From Xenorhabdus lircayensis (GTDB lineage: Bacteria; Pseudomonadota; Gammaproteobacteria; Enterobacterales; Enterobacteriaceae), in the NCBI RefSeq assembly GCF_016306625.1, contig NZ_JACOII010000022.1, positions 62,001 through 126,000 of the forward strand: DNA of 64,000 nt. The letters run 5' to 3'. The translations under genes were made by a program, and so were the position numbers. The notes below the pieces were generated by a model, which was not told the origin of the DNA, did not search any database, and saw only the letters and a list, made by a program, of their open reading frames with translations. Position 1 is the stretch's first letter; every line of letters begins with the position of its first letter. Of the stretch, positions 40,002-46,768 are shown piece by piece.

Positions 40002-40643
40002 TCAGATACCGTATTCTTTACGATAGGTTTCCACCGCTTCCAGATGGGATTGCATCTCTGGATTTTCACGCAAATAGCTCACCAAATCATTCAAGGTAAT
40101 GATGGAGAAAACTTGGCAATGATAGTCACGTTCAACTTCCTGAATGGCTGAAAGTGTCTCCCGCCCACGTTCCTGACGATCCAGACACAAAATCACCCCC
40201 GACAGTGTTGCACCGTGCTGCTTAATAATATCCATCGACTCGCGAATTGCCGTACCTGCCGTAATGACATCATCCACAATCACGACATTGCCTTGCAACG
40301 GGCTGCCAACCAGAGATCCACCTTCACCATGATCTTTGGCTTCCTTGCGGTTAAAACAATAAGGCATATCGATATCATGATGCTCCGCCAGTGCCACTGC
40401 GGTAGTAGCCGCGATCGGGATACCTTTATAAGCAGGCCCAAACAGCAAATCACACTTAATTCCGCTATCCAGCAGTGCTGCTGCATAGAAACGACCAATC
40501 AACGCCAAATCACGTCCGGTATTGAACAGACCCGCATTGAAAAAATACGGGCTTTTGCGACCTGATTTCAGCGTAAATTCGCCAAATTTCAGCACCTGTT
40601 TTTTCAGTGCCAGCTCAATAAATTCGCGCTGATAGGCTTTCAT
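40002..40643 (-). CDS. pyrE: Orotate phosphoribosyltransferase
   Basis: PyrE joins orotate to PRPP, giving OMP in pyrimidine synthesis. The 213-residue protein matches E. coli PyrE. It contains [20 protein letters not shown] near the N-terminus, [17 protein letters not shown] as the flexible catalytic loop, and the PRPP motif [14 protein letters not shown]. It follows rph on the same strand, and a leader hairpin with a T tract stands between them. Confidence 0.97.
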   Translation of the reverse strand: MKAYQREFIELALKKQVLKFGEFTLKSGRKSPYFFNAGLFNTGRDLALIGRFYAAALLDSGIKCDLLFGPAYKGIPIAATTAVALAEHHDIDMPYCFNRKEAKDHGEGGSLVGSPLQGNVVIVDDVITAGTAIRESMDIIKQHGATLSGVILCLDRQERGRETLSAIQEVERDYHCQVFSIITLNDLVSYLRENPEMQSHLEAVETYRKEYGI

Positions 40644-40692
40644 TGGAGTTTCTCCTTTTTGATTTTTTCATTTATCAATAAATTGCAGGCAT

Positions 40693-40716
40693 AAAAAAGG
40701 CGACTCTTCAGCCGCC
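40693..40716 (-). promoter_or_regulatory. pyrE attenuator between rph and pyrE
   Basis: On the minus strand, GGCGGCT and AGTCGCC arms with a GAAG loop are followed by six T residues, 12 bp after the rph stop and 50 bp before pyrE. In E. coli the same arrangement attenuates pyrE: low UTP stalls polymerase, ribosomes finish rph close behind it and prevent hairpin formation. The conserved rph-hairpin-pyrE layout supports the same control here. Confidence 0.75.
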
Positions 40717-40727
40717 CAATTAATTTA

Positions 40728-41471
40728 TTATTTTAAAGGATCTTGTTCTAACGCATCCCGCTGCGCTTGGAAAATAATATCCAATCCCTCTTTTGCCAGG
40801 GAGAGCAGTGAGAGCAACTCATCATGGCTGAACGGTTCACCTTCTGCCGTACCCTGCACTTCAATCATTCTACCGTCATCTATCATGACAATATTCATGT
40901 CAGTTTCAGCCGCAGAGTCTTCGACATACTCCAGATCACAGCGGCCTTCGCCCTCAACAATACCGACAGATACTGCCGCGACCATCGCTTTCAGTGGGCT
41001 TTCTTTCAACTTGCGATCAGCAACCAGCTTATTCAGGGCATCGACCAACGCCACACAGGCGCCAGAAATAGCTGCAGTGCGAGTACCGCCATCCGCTTGA
41101 ATCACATCACAATCCAGCGTAATGGTAAATTCACCCAGTTTTTTCAAATCCACAGCGGCACGCAGTGAACGTGCGATCAAGCGTTGAATTTCCATCGTAC
41201 GCCCTGTTTGCTTGCCTCTGGCAGCTTCGCGCGCATTACGGCTATTGGTCGCTCGTGGCAACATACCGTATTCAGCCGTGATCCAGCCCTGTCCCTGACC
41301 TTTCAGGAAACGTGGAATTCCTTCTTCAACGGAGGCATTACATAACACTTTGGTATCCCCAAACTCCACCAGAACCGAACCTTCCGCGTGTTTGGTGTAA
41401 TGACGGGTCATTTTAATAGGACGCATCTGCCCTGCTTCTCTTCCCGCTGGACGCTTTCCTACTAAGCTCAT
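40728..41471 (-). CDS. rph: Ribonuclease PH
   Basis: RNase PH trims the 3' ends of tRNA precursors using phosphate. The 247-residue protein carries [58 protein letters not shown] and [19 protein letters not shown]. It has an N-terminal [15 protein letters not shown] a little longer than in E. coli, and its ATG follows GGAGAT at good spacing. Unlike the frameshifted rph of E. coli K-12 MG1655, this gene is intact. It is divergent from yicC. Confidence 0.96.
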   Translation of the reverse strand: MSLVGKRPAGREAGQMRPIKMTRHYTKHAEGSVLVEFGDTKVLCNASVEEGIPRFLKGQGQGWITAEYGMLPRATNSRNAREAARGKQTGRTMEIQRLIARSLRAAVDLKKLGEFTITLDCDVIQADGGTRTAAISGACVALVDALNKLVADRKLKESPLKAMVAAVSVGIVEGEGRCDLEYVEDSAAETDMNIVMIDDGRMIEVQGTAEGEPFSHDELLSLLSLAKEGLDIIFQAQRDALEQDPLK

Positions 41472-41596
41472 AGTGTGATCTCCGTTGTTAAAACATTATA
41501 GGGGGCGCATTATACGGCCTAACACGGCGAATGCCTATCCTGCATCTACATGGAGCGCTATAATCCGCCAATCATTTTATAAATTGAGAACGAATT

Positions 41597-42460
41597 ATGA
41601 TCCGTAGTATGACCGCTTTTGCGCGGAGAGATATCAAGGGAGACTGGGGAAACGCAGCATGGGAATTGCGCTCCGTCAATCAGCGTTACTTGGAAACCTA
41701 TATTCGCCTACCAGAGCAATTCAGAAGCCTTGAACCCGTCATCCGCGAACGCATTCGTTCCCGCCTGACGCGTGGAAAAGTGGAATGCAACCTGCGTTTT
41801 GAACTGGATGCCCGTATTCAGGGTTCCTTGATGTTGAATGAAAAGCTGGCAAAACAACTGGTTGAATCAGCAAACTGGGTTAAACAACAAAGCGGTGAAG
41901 GTGAGATTAATCCAGTAGATATCCTGCGCTGGCCGGGCGTGATGTCTGCCGAAGAACAAGATTTAGATGCTATCAGTACACAATTGCTGACGGAGCTTGA
42001 TCTAACATTGGATGCCTTTATCCAAAGCCGCGAAACCGAAGGACAAGCGCTTAAGGCACTTATTGAGCAGCGTTTGGATGCGGTAACGGTAGAAGCGACT
42101 AAAGTCCGTGAGCAAATGCCGGCAATCCTGCAATGGCAGCGCGAACGCTTACAGACCAAACTGGAAGAAGCACAAATTCAGTTGGAGAATAACCGCCTTG
42201 AGCAAGAGCTGCTTTTACTGGCGCAGCGCATTGATGTGGCGGAAGAACTGGATCGTCTGGATGCCCACGTGAAAGAGACACGTAATATCCTGAAGAAAAA
42301 AGAAGCCGTCGGCCGCCGACTGGATTTTATGATGCAGGAATTTAACCGCGAATCGAATACATTGGCTTCGAAATCAATTAATGCAGATGTGACGACTTCT
42401 GCGATTGAATTGAAGGTATTGATTGAGCAAATGAGGGAACAAATTCAAAATATTGAATAG
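41597..42460 (+). CDS. yicC: YicC family endoribonuclease
   Basis: The 287-residue protein starts MIRSMTAFARRDIKGDWGNA. It has the N-terminal YicC domain (AWELRSVNQRYLETYIRLPE) and the C-terminal DUF1732 coiled region (VDVAEELDRLDAHVKETR-like, GRRLDFMMQEFNRESNTLAS). E. coli YicC is an RNase that acts on RyhB and other RNAs. The last codons (QNIE then TAG) fall in the core of a genomic-island attachment site, so the present 3' end was probably supplied by the island. Confidence 0.95.
   Translation: MIRSMTAFARRDIKGDWGNAAWELRSVNQRYLETYIRLPEQFRSLEPVIRERIRSRLTRGKVECNLRFELDARIQGSLMLNEKLAKQLVESANWVKQQSGEGEINPVDILRWPGVMSAEEQDLDAISTQLLTELDLTLDAFIQSRETEGQALKALIEQRLDAVTVEATKVREQMPAILQWQRERLQTKLEEAQIQLENNRLEQELLLLAQRIDVAEELDRLDAHVKETRNILKKKEAVGRRLDFMMQEFNRESNTLASKSINADVTTSAIELKVLIEQMREQIQNIE
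42447..42459 (+). other. attL core of a genomic island, inside the yicC 3' end
   Basis: The 13 bases AAAATATTGAATA are repeated exactly at 44843-44855. The right copy reads GAA AAT ATT GAA TAA (ENIE stop), the natural end of yicC, showing that integration displaced the original 3' end and rebuilt the gene. The yicC 3' end is an established attachment site for mobilizable genomic islands of vibrios and enterobacteria. Confidence 0.75.
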
Positions 42461-42490
42461 TGTTTCTTAGCAACTCACAACATTTCATCA

Positions 42491-42523
42491 AGCCAGATAT
42501 GCATTGTTATATCTGGCTTTTTT
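42491..42523 (+). terminator. Terminator downstream of yicC, on the island side
   Basis: A perfect 10-bp stem, AGCCAGATAT (42491-42500) with ATATCTGGCT (42509-42518), is followed by six T residues. It would end yicC transcription and now belongs to the island's left end. Confidence 0.85.
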
Positions 42524-42567
42524 ACTATCATAGCATTGCAGAACGAATCACAGTAGGCATGATTAGC

Positions 42568-42618
42568 GTGTACCCAAAGGTATACCCATAGAGCATTCAG
42601 AAAACCATTTTGGGTACA
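42568..42618. repeat. Candidate integrase arm sites, left end
   Basis: GTGTACCCAAAGGTATACCC (42568-42587) and, in opposite orientation, CATTTTGGGTACAC (42605-42618) lie between yicC and the integrase gene. A close copy of the first is at 44819-44839 beside attR, and an exact 14-base copy of the second is at 45764-45777. Such GTGTACCC repeats near P4-type integrases are best explained as arm-type binding sites. Confidence 0.55.
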
Positions 42619-42648
42619 CCCCTACTTTTTTTCATTGGAGATTGCACA

Positions 42649-43944
42649 ATGCCTAAACTCACAGACAAAGAGATCAGGGCGTGGATAAAGTCAGGCGAAA
42701 GATTCGAAGGGAAAGCAGACGGTAACGGGCTATATTTACGCTTTAGAGAGATTGACCGAATTCCAGCATGGCGTTTCAGATATAAATTGGCTGGAAAGTC
42801 CAGAACCATGAATTTGGGAACGTATGCTGACCTATCGCTAGCCAAAGCTCGAGAGCTTACCCGTGAGTTGTCCGCGCGTGTTGCTTTGGGCTATGACGTT
42901 GCCGGAGAGAAACAGGAACGCAAGGCCGAAGCGCTGGCAAAGATTGAGGCTGAAAAGAACGCTATAAAGATATCAGACTTAGCAGCTGAATATTTTGAGC
43001 GCCAAATACTCCCACGCTGGAAACACCCCGATATACTCCGCAGACGCATAGACAAAGATATTAACCCTCGCATTGGTCATATGAAGCTGGAAGACGTTAA
43101 ACCTCGTCATATTGATGAAATGCTGAAAAGCATTGTAGACAGAGGCGCACCGACTATGGCGACCGATGTTCTACGGTGGCTAAGGCGTATGTTTGATTAT
43201 GCCATCAAGCGGCAGATGATAGAGATTAACCCGTGTTCAGCTTTCGAGGTTGCGGACGCTGGCGGGAAAGAAGTATCACGCGATAGATGGCTAACCAGAG
43301 AAGAACTGATCATTCTGCTGAGAACGTTCAGGACGTCCACAATCAGCCGCCAGAATGAAATCAGCTTCAAGATACTGCTTGCCCTATGCTTACGGAAAAT
43401 GAAGCTATGCGCCGCACGTTGGGAAGAATTCAACTTTAAAAAGGCGGTATGGCACTTTCCGGCAGAACGTAGCAAGAATGGTGATGCAGTAGATATTCCA
43501 CTGTGCCCACAGGTTATAGAGTGGTTTATGGAATTAAAAGCTATGGCTTGTGGTAGCCAGTACGTTTTGCCAGCCAGAAAAATGCAACACCGAATGATCC
43601 CACATATTCAGGAAACTACCTTGTCCGTTGCGCTTGCCAAAGTAAGACGAGCAATCCCTATTGATATGCCTAACTTCACTATCCACGACTTTAGGCGAAC
43701 TGCCAGAACTCACTTAGCCGCGCTAGGTGTTGATCCTTTTGTGGCTGAACGTTGCCTAAATCACCGTATAAAAGGCGTTGAGGGTATCTATAACAGACAT
43801 GATTATTTCGACGAGCGTAAAGCCGCACTAGCTCAATGGTGTGATTTACTGGTAGCACTAGAAAAAGGCGAAGATTACAACGTGATCCCGATGGGTACCC
43901 TACCAATGGCAATGCTAGAAAACGCCATACAGCCGATTTTTTAG
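42649..43944 (+). CDS. P4-type tyrosine recombinase (island integrase)
   Basis: The 431-residue protein has an N-terminal DUF4102 arm-binding domain (DGNGLYLRFREIDRIPAWRF), a SAM-like core-binding domain (about 95-200) and a catalytic domain. Catalytic residues seen are Arg in LALCLRKMKLCAARWEE, the H-x-x-R in IHDFRRTARTHLA, His in CLNHRIKGVEGIYNRHD and the Tyr that follows (NRHDY region). ATG 42649 follows GGAG; the frame is open from 42610. It lies directly inside attL at yicC, as expected for yicC islands. Its 3' end overlaps the frame of an AlpA-like remnant. It looks intact and may still be active. Confidence 0.92.
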   Translation: MPKLTDKEIRAWIKSGERFEGKADGNGLYLRFREIDRIPAWRFRYKLAGKSRTMNLGTYADLSLAKARELTRELSARVALGYDVAGEKQERKAEALAKIEAEKNAIKISDLAAEYFERQILPRWKHPDILRRRIDKDINPRIGHMKLEDVKPRHIDEMLKSIVDRGAPTMATDVLRWLRRMFDYAIKRQMIEINPCSAFEVADAGGKEVSRDRWLTREELIILLRTFRTSTISRQNEISFKILLALCLRKMKLCAARWEEFNFKKAVWHFPAERSKNGDAVDIPLCPQVIEWFMELKAMACGSQYVLPARKMQHRMIPHIQETTLSVALAKVRRAIPIDMPNFTIHDFRRTARTHLAALGVDPFVAERCLNHRIKGVEGIYNRHDYFDERKAALAQWCDLLVALEKGEDYNVIPMGTLPMAMLENAIQPIF

Positions 43945-44096
43945 GCATATCTGACGCAACCCTTAACCGATGGATTAAAGCCAGAAAGCTACCATTACCA
44001 TTTGAGCTTGAAGAGGGTTTTTCTGTCTTTGACGCAGCCGAGATCCGTGCGTGGGTAGAAAGCAAAAAGCTGCTAGGACGCAAGGTAGTTCAATGA
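43845..44096 (+). pseudogene. AlpA/excisionase-like HTH remnant without a start codon
   Basis: In a frame different from the integrase, the sequence ARKRHTADFLGISDATLNRW, then IKARKLPLPFELEEGF and FDAAEIRAWVESKKLLGRK, is a MerR/AlpA-type helix-turn-helix followed by its wing. The frame is open from a TGA at 43842 but contains no ATG, GTG or TTG before the HTH. The start has either been lost by an indel at the T6 run (43937-43942) or translation needs reinitiation from the integrase stop. Such small proteins usually act as recombination directionality factors for the adjacent integrase. Confidence 0.6.
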
Positions 44097-44473
44097 AAAA
44101 ATTTATATTACCGACCGATGAACAGCGGAAATATATTCTTTCTGCCTATGGCGAAATTGAAAGACGAATAAGAGAACGGGAACGAGAACGAATGTCCGGT
44201 ATTTCTCGCAGCCATTGCCATAAATTAGAGGGATTAGGTTTATTTCCTCCACGCTGCCATTTTGGGCGTAATTCCTGTGCATGGCTATTAAGTGATATTT
44301 TATGGTGGGTAAAGGGGCGTACATCATGCCGGATGGCTCCATTATCGGTAAACCTGAGCAACCTGTATTATTTGTCGGCGGAAGTGCGTCAGCGAATGCC
44401 TATACCGTTTCAGGAACGCCGGAAAGCTGGCGTGAGAATGTGGCGGCACTGGCGAATAAGAACCCGTTTATGA
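44093..44473 (+). CDS. AlpA-family regulator, with aberrant C-terminal tail
   Basis: The first 85 residues (KKFILPTDEQRKYILSAYGE, then GISRSHCHKLEGLGLFPPRC and FGRNSCAWLLSDILWWVKG) match the small P4/CP4-57 AlpA-like regulators that control island excision. After WWVKG the frame runs on for about 45 residues of unrelated sequence that is actually the out-of-frame start of the next gene. This indicates a deletion junction near 44320 that removed the natural stop. It overlaps the previous remnant by 4 bp (ATGA). Confidence 0.6.
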   Translation: MKKFILPTDEQRKYILSAYGEIERRIRERERERMSGISRSHCHKLEGLGLFPPRCHFGRNSCAWLLSDILWWVKGRTSCRMAPLSVNLSNLYYLSAEVRQRMPIPFQERRKAGVRMWRHWRIRTRL

Positions 44474-44754
44474 TGCTGGGTATTGCGACCGCTTTAGCCG
44501 CCCCTATAGCTACAGTCACAGGCAAGGTCACCGTGGCACCCAAACGCGTAAAGTGTCAGACAGGGAAAGTCATGGCAGTCGCTACGATGCAGGTACAGAG
44601 TGAGAAGCGCAGTGATTACCCGCTGCGTGTCGTGGGCTTTGATGAGGTGGCGCTGTCGGTGATGTTATTGCGGAGAGGTCAGGTGATAACCGTGACGGGG
44701 AAGACTTCTTACTGGCAGGGCTATCAGTTAGCTGTCTCCTCAATCACTCAATAG
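44326..44754 (+). CDS. Chimeric ORF: DUF927-like helicase fragment fused to an OB-fold protein
   Basis: ATG 44326 follows AAAGGGG at 8 nt. Residues 1-60 (MPDGSIIGKPEQPVLFVGGS, WRENVAALANKNPFMMLGIA, TALAAPI) look like an interior piece of the DUF927 primase-helicase found in P4-like islands. From about residue 62 (TGKVTVAPKRVKCQTGKVMA, SEKRSDYPLRVVGFDEVALS, GQVITVTGKTSYWQGYQL) the sequence is a single-strand-DNA-binding-like OB fold that is normally a separate island gene. An internal deletion that fused the two is inferred. Whether the chimera is functional is doubtful. Confidence 0.55.
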   Translation: MPDGSIIGKPEQPVLFVGGSASANAYTVSGTPESWRENVAALANKNPFMMLGIATALAAPIATVTGKVTVAPKRVKCQTGKVMAVATMQVQSEKRSDYPLRVVGFDEVALSVMLLRRGQVITVTGKTSYWQGYQLAVSSITQ

Positions 44755-44818
44755 GTTCCGACGAAATTCGTCGTCAGTCATTAGCTCAGTACATTTAGCG
44801 TATTGACCTCGTTTTGCC

Positions 44819-44839
44819 GTGTACCCAAGGATGTACCCC
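44819..44839 (+). repeat. Candidate integrase arm site, right end
   Basis: GTGTACCCAAGGATGTACCC, followed by C, is a near copy of the left-end site at 42568-42587 and stands 3 bp from the attR core. The symmetry of arm site and core at both ends supports the island limits. Confidence 0.55.
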
Positions 44840-44842
44840 TAG

Positions 44843-44855
44843 AAAATATTGAATA
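44843..44855 (+). other. attR core of the yicC island
   Basis: Exact 13-base copy of the attL core. It ends in the original yicC stop (TAA 44854-44856). Sequence to the right, including the terminator at 44944-44972, is then the former yicC downstream region or a second insertion. Confidence 0.7.
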
Positions 44856-44856
44856 A

Positions 44857-45155
44857 CAACAATCCAGTAATGACAAGGCTTCATGCCGCCTACTCAATGA
44901 ATAAATTCAGCTTCACAAAGAATCATAAAGTCAAAAAATCCATAAAGCCTGTGTTTTTTTCGGGCTTTTTTTATATCACAACCTCTAAGATGGTTCTCAA
45001 TTCGGCTTTTTGCTTTGCAGACAGCACTCCATCATGCCGTTCGAAATGATAATACTGATATTCGCTCATGGTTAGATCACCATAAATTTGGGTTTCGTGC
45101 TACAGGACTAGAGCCTGTTGATGAAGGATTATGGAATACGCTATCTCATCTGAGA
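44857..45155. other. Stretch between attR and the VOC-like gene
   Basis: About 300 bp with one terminator and no supported gene. Two overlapping plus-strand frames (44849-45049 and 45015-45221) have no recognised motif; the first runs through the terminator and is rejected. The second contains WLDHHKFGFRATGLEPVDEG and could be a fragment of an unknown gene. Confidence 0.4.
44944..44972 (+). terminator. Terminator right of attR, possibly the original yicC terminator
   Basis: AAAGCC (44944-44949) pairs with GGGCTTT (44962-44968), with a T-rich loop and a T7 tail. It lies about 90 bp beyond the displaced yicC stop, where the native terminator would be expected. Confidence 0.6.
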
Positions 45156-45779
45156 TCAGATTATGGCTATTTCGAGACCTTCAATCAATCCATCAACAAC
45201 AATACTTTCATTAGTTCGTGATTCAAACTCTATCCGATTTTTTTCATTACAATCAATCTGAAATTTATTTGCAATTTCTTTTGAGATTTTTTGAGCAATT
45301 GAGAGCGACTTTAAACGACCAATCTGGTATTTGCCACCTGAACAGTCTGCGAATTCATTTTTTAGCCTTTTGCTCCAACCGCTTGTATCAAAGTGATATT
45401 TGACAAAAAATAGGGTTGGAAAAATATTTTCTTCTTCAACCGTTATTGTTGTGTGGGCTTGTGCTTCTTCGCCAATTCGATAGTGCAGATTCATTGCATT
45501 TAATACATTAATAGACTCACTAACAGAATGCTCAGTATTGAAGGCAATCCCACTAAATCCATTGAATTTTTTACCCTTCGTGCCAAATCGGATATTAAAA
45601 TTGATAAACTCAATATTCAAATCACCTAAATTAACGCCAACACTGGTATAGGCATCAGTTTCTATTAACGACCATGCTAATGGTAAACCAAGCTGCTCGA
45701 TAACGTCATTTGCTGATTGTGGAGGGTCATTTACTTCAACCATTAGGTGATCAATAAAAAAATCATTTTGGGTACACAT
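45156..45779 (-). CDS. VOC/glyoxalase-like protein of unknown function
   Basis: From ATG 45779 the protein has 207 residues. The N-terminal IDHLMVEVNDPPQSANDVIE, then QLGLPLAWSLIETDAYTSVG and LGDLNIEFINFNIRFG, follows the beta-alpha-beta pattern of the vicinal oxygen chelate fold (glyoxalase-3-like). No complete metal-ligand set could be assigned. The start lies inside the 3' end of the fic gene (17 bp overlap), so the two are coupled. The role is unknown. Possibilities include a modulator or immunity partner for the Fic protein or an unrelated small-molecule enzyme. Confidence 0.5.
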   Translation of the reverse strand: MCTQNDFFIDHLMVEVNDPPQSANDVIEQLGLPLAWSLIETDAYTSVGVNLGDLNIEFINFNIRFGTKGKKFNGFSGIAFNTEHSVSESINVLNAMNLHYRIGEEAQAHTTITVEEENIFPTLFFVKYHFDTSGWSKRLKNEFADCSGGKYQIGRLKSLSIAQKISKEIANKFQIDCNEKNRIEFESRTNESIVVDGLIEGLEIAII

Positions 45780-46647
45780 CATCTGCAACATCATTACCAT
45801 CCTGAGTCATTAATCGCATCAGTTTTGGATGCACAAACAATTTTTCCTTACCTGCCATCAGTTCTTGCAAGACACCAATATCAGTCAACTGTTTTAAATA
45901 CACAGAAGCAGTCTGACGTTTAGCAATATCACGTTCAACCAAATTATTGATACGGCAATATGGTTGCTCAAAAATCACCTGTATCAATTCATAACTGTAA
46001 ACTTTTGGGAGTTTCCTACGTACATAATCGGTAGTATTTTCCATCAATTTTCGGATAGCAGCAATTTTGTTGCGAGTCCAGCAAGATGTTTGCTCGACGC
46101 CCTTAAGCATAAAGATGATCCACTCTTGCCATTGGGCTTCCCGCGTGACTTGATTCAGCAATCGATAATATTCTGCTTTATGCTGTACGATATACCGACT
46201 GAGGTAAAGGATCGGCAAAGTCAGTAATTGCTGTTCAATCAAGTATAGTACATTCAATATTCTTCCCGTACGGCCGTTGCCATCATGAAACGGATGGATA
46301 GCTTCAAATTGATAATGACTGACAGCCATTTTGATCAATGGGTCAATCCCATCTTCTGCGTGAATGAACCGCTCCCAATTACTGAGTAAATTGCGAATCG
46401 CACTTTCTCCAACTGGAGGAGTGTAGATAATTTCACCTGTAGTTTGATTACCGATAACCGTGCCCGATATCTTACGAATTTCCATATCACGGCCTTTGAG
46501 TGTGCTACAGACTTCAATTGCAGTAGAAGTCCACAAGGGTTTACTTTGCAACTGCTTAAAACCTTGATAAAGGGCAGTTCGGTAACGTAACGCCTCTTTT
46601 GTTGCCACATCAGCACCAGTATCTTCTTGTGCATACTGGAATACCAT
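45763..46647 (-). CDS. Fic domain protein (putative AMPylase), N-terminally shortened
   Basis: Fic enzymes usually transfer AMP from ATP to hydroxyl side chains of target proteins. The 294-residue protein has the complete motif HPFHDGNGRTGR (residues 118-129), the flap TTGEIIYTPPVGE, and a C-terminal winged helix (SYELIQVIFEQPYCRINNLV, KRQTASVYLKQLTDIGVLQE). Class II relatives such as Shewanella SoFic are about 370 residues and carry an N-terminal helix with an (S/T)xxxE(G/N) motif that blocks ATP binding. Here the protein begins at FQYAQEDTGADVATKEALRY, just after where that helix should be, and no such motif is seen. A palindromic-repeat fragment lies directly upstream. Either a deregulated AMPylase or a truncated relic. 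Confidence 0.85.
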   Translation of the reverse strand: MVFQYAQEDTGADVATKEALRYRTALYQGFKQLQSKPLWTSTAIEVCSTLKGRDMEIRKISGTVIGNQTTGEIIYTPPVGESAIRNLLSNWERFIHAEDGIDPLIKMAVSHYQFEAIHPFHDGNGRTGRILNVLYLIEQQLLTLPILYLSRYIVQHKAEYYRLLNQVTREAQWQEWIIFMLKGVEQTSCWTRNKIAAIRKLMENTTDYVRRKLPKVYSYELIQVIFEQPYCRINNLVERDIAKRQTASVYLKQLTDIGVLQELMAGKEKLFVHPKLMRLMTQDGNDVADDVYPK

Positions 46648-46675
46648 CTGGAAGAACCATCTGCTTTAATAACCT

Positions 46676-46695
46676 ATATACCCGTCATCTTTCAA
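46676..46695. repeat. Half copy of a dispersed palindromic repeat
   Basis: TATACCCGTCATCTTTC here matches the left arm of the complete palindrome at 51664-51724 (TATACCCGCCATCTTTC) with one difference. The right arm is missing. It stands about 30 bp upstream of the fic start, near the place where the Fic N-terminus has been lost. Confidence 0.5.
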
Positions 46696-46729
46696 TTAAA
46701 AATGATAATACAAATAATAATTTCAATTT

Positions 46730-46758
46730 CGTATTAGTTTCCCATAAAAACTAATACG
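46730..46758 (-). terminator. Hairpin downstream of the MFS gene
   Basis: CGTATTAGTTT (46730-46740) and AAACTAATACG (46748-46758) form a perfect 11-bp stem with a 7-nt loop, 10 bp past the MFS stop. The following bases on the minus strand are A/T-rich without a long T run, so it is a probable but not textbook terminator. Confidence 0.6.
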
Positions 46759-46768
46759 CAGAAATTAA

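Noticed and set aside
44849-45049. 66-codon frame right of attR
   Set aside because: It reads through the hairpin and T7 of a terminator and has no motif.
42568-45777. CRISPR array from the GTGTACCC repeats
   Set aside because: Only four short, irregularly spaced copies in both orientations; they fit integrase arm sites and not a repeat-spacer array.
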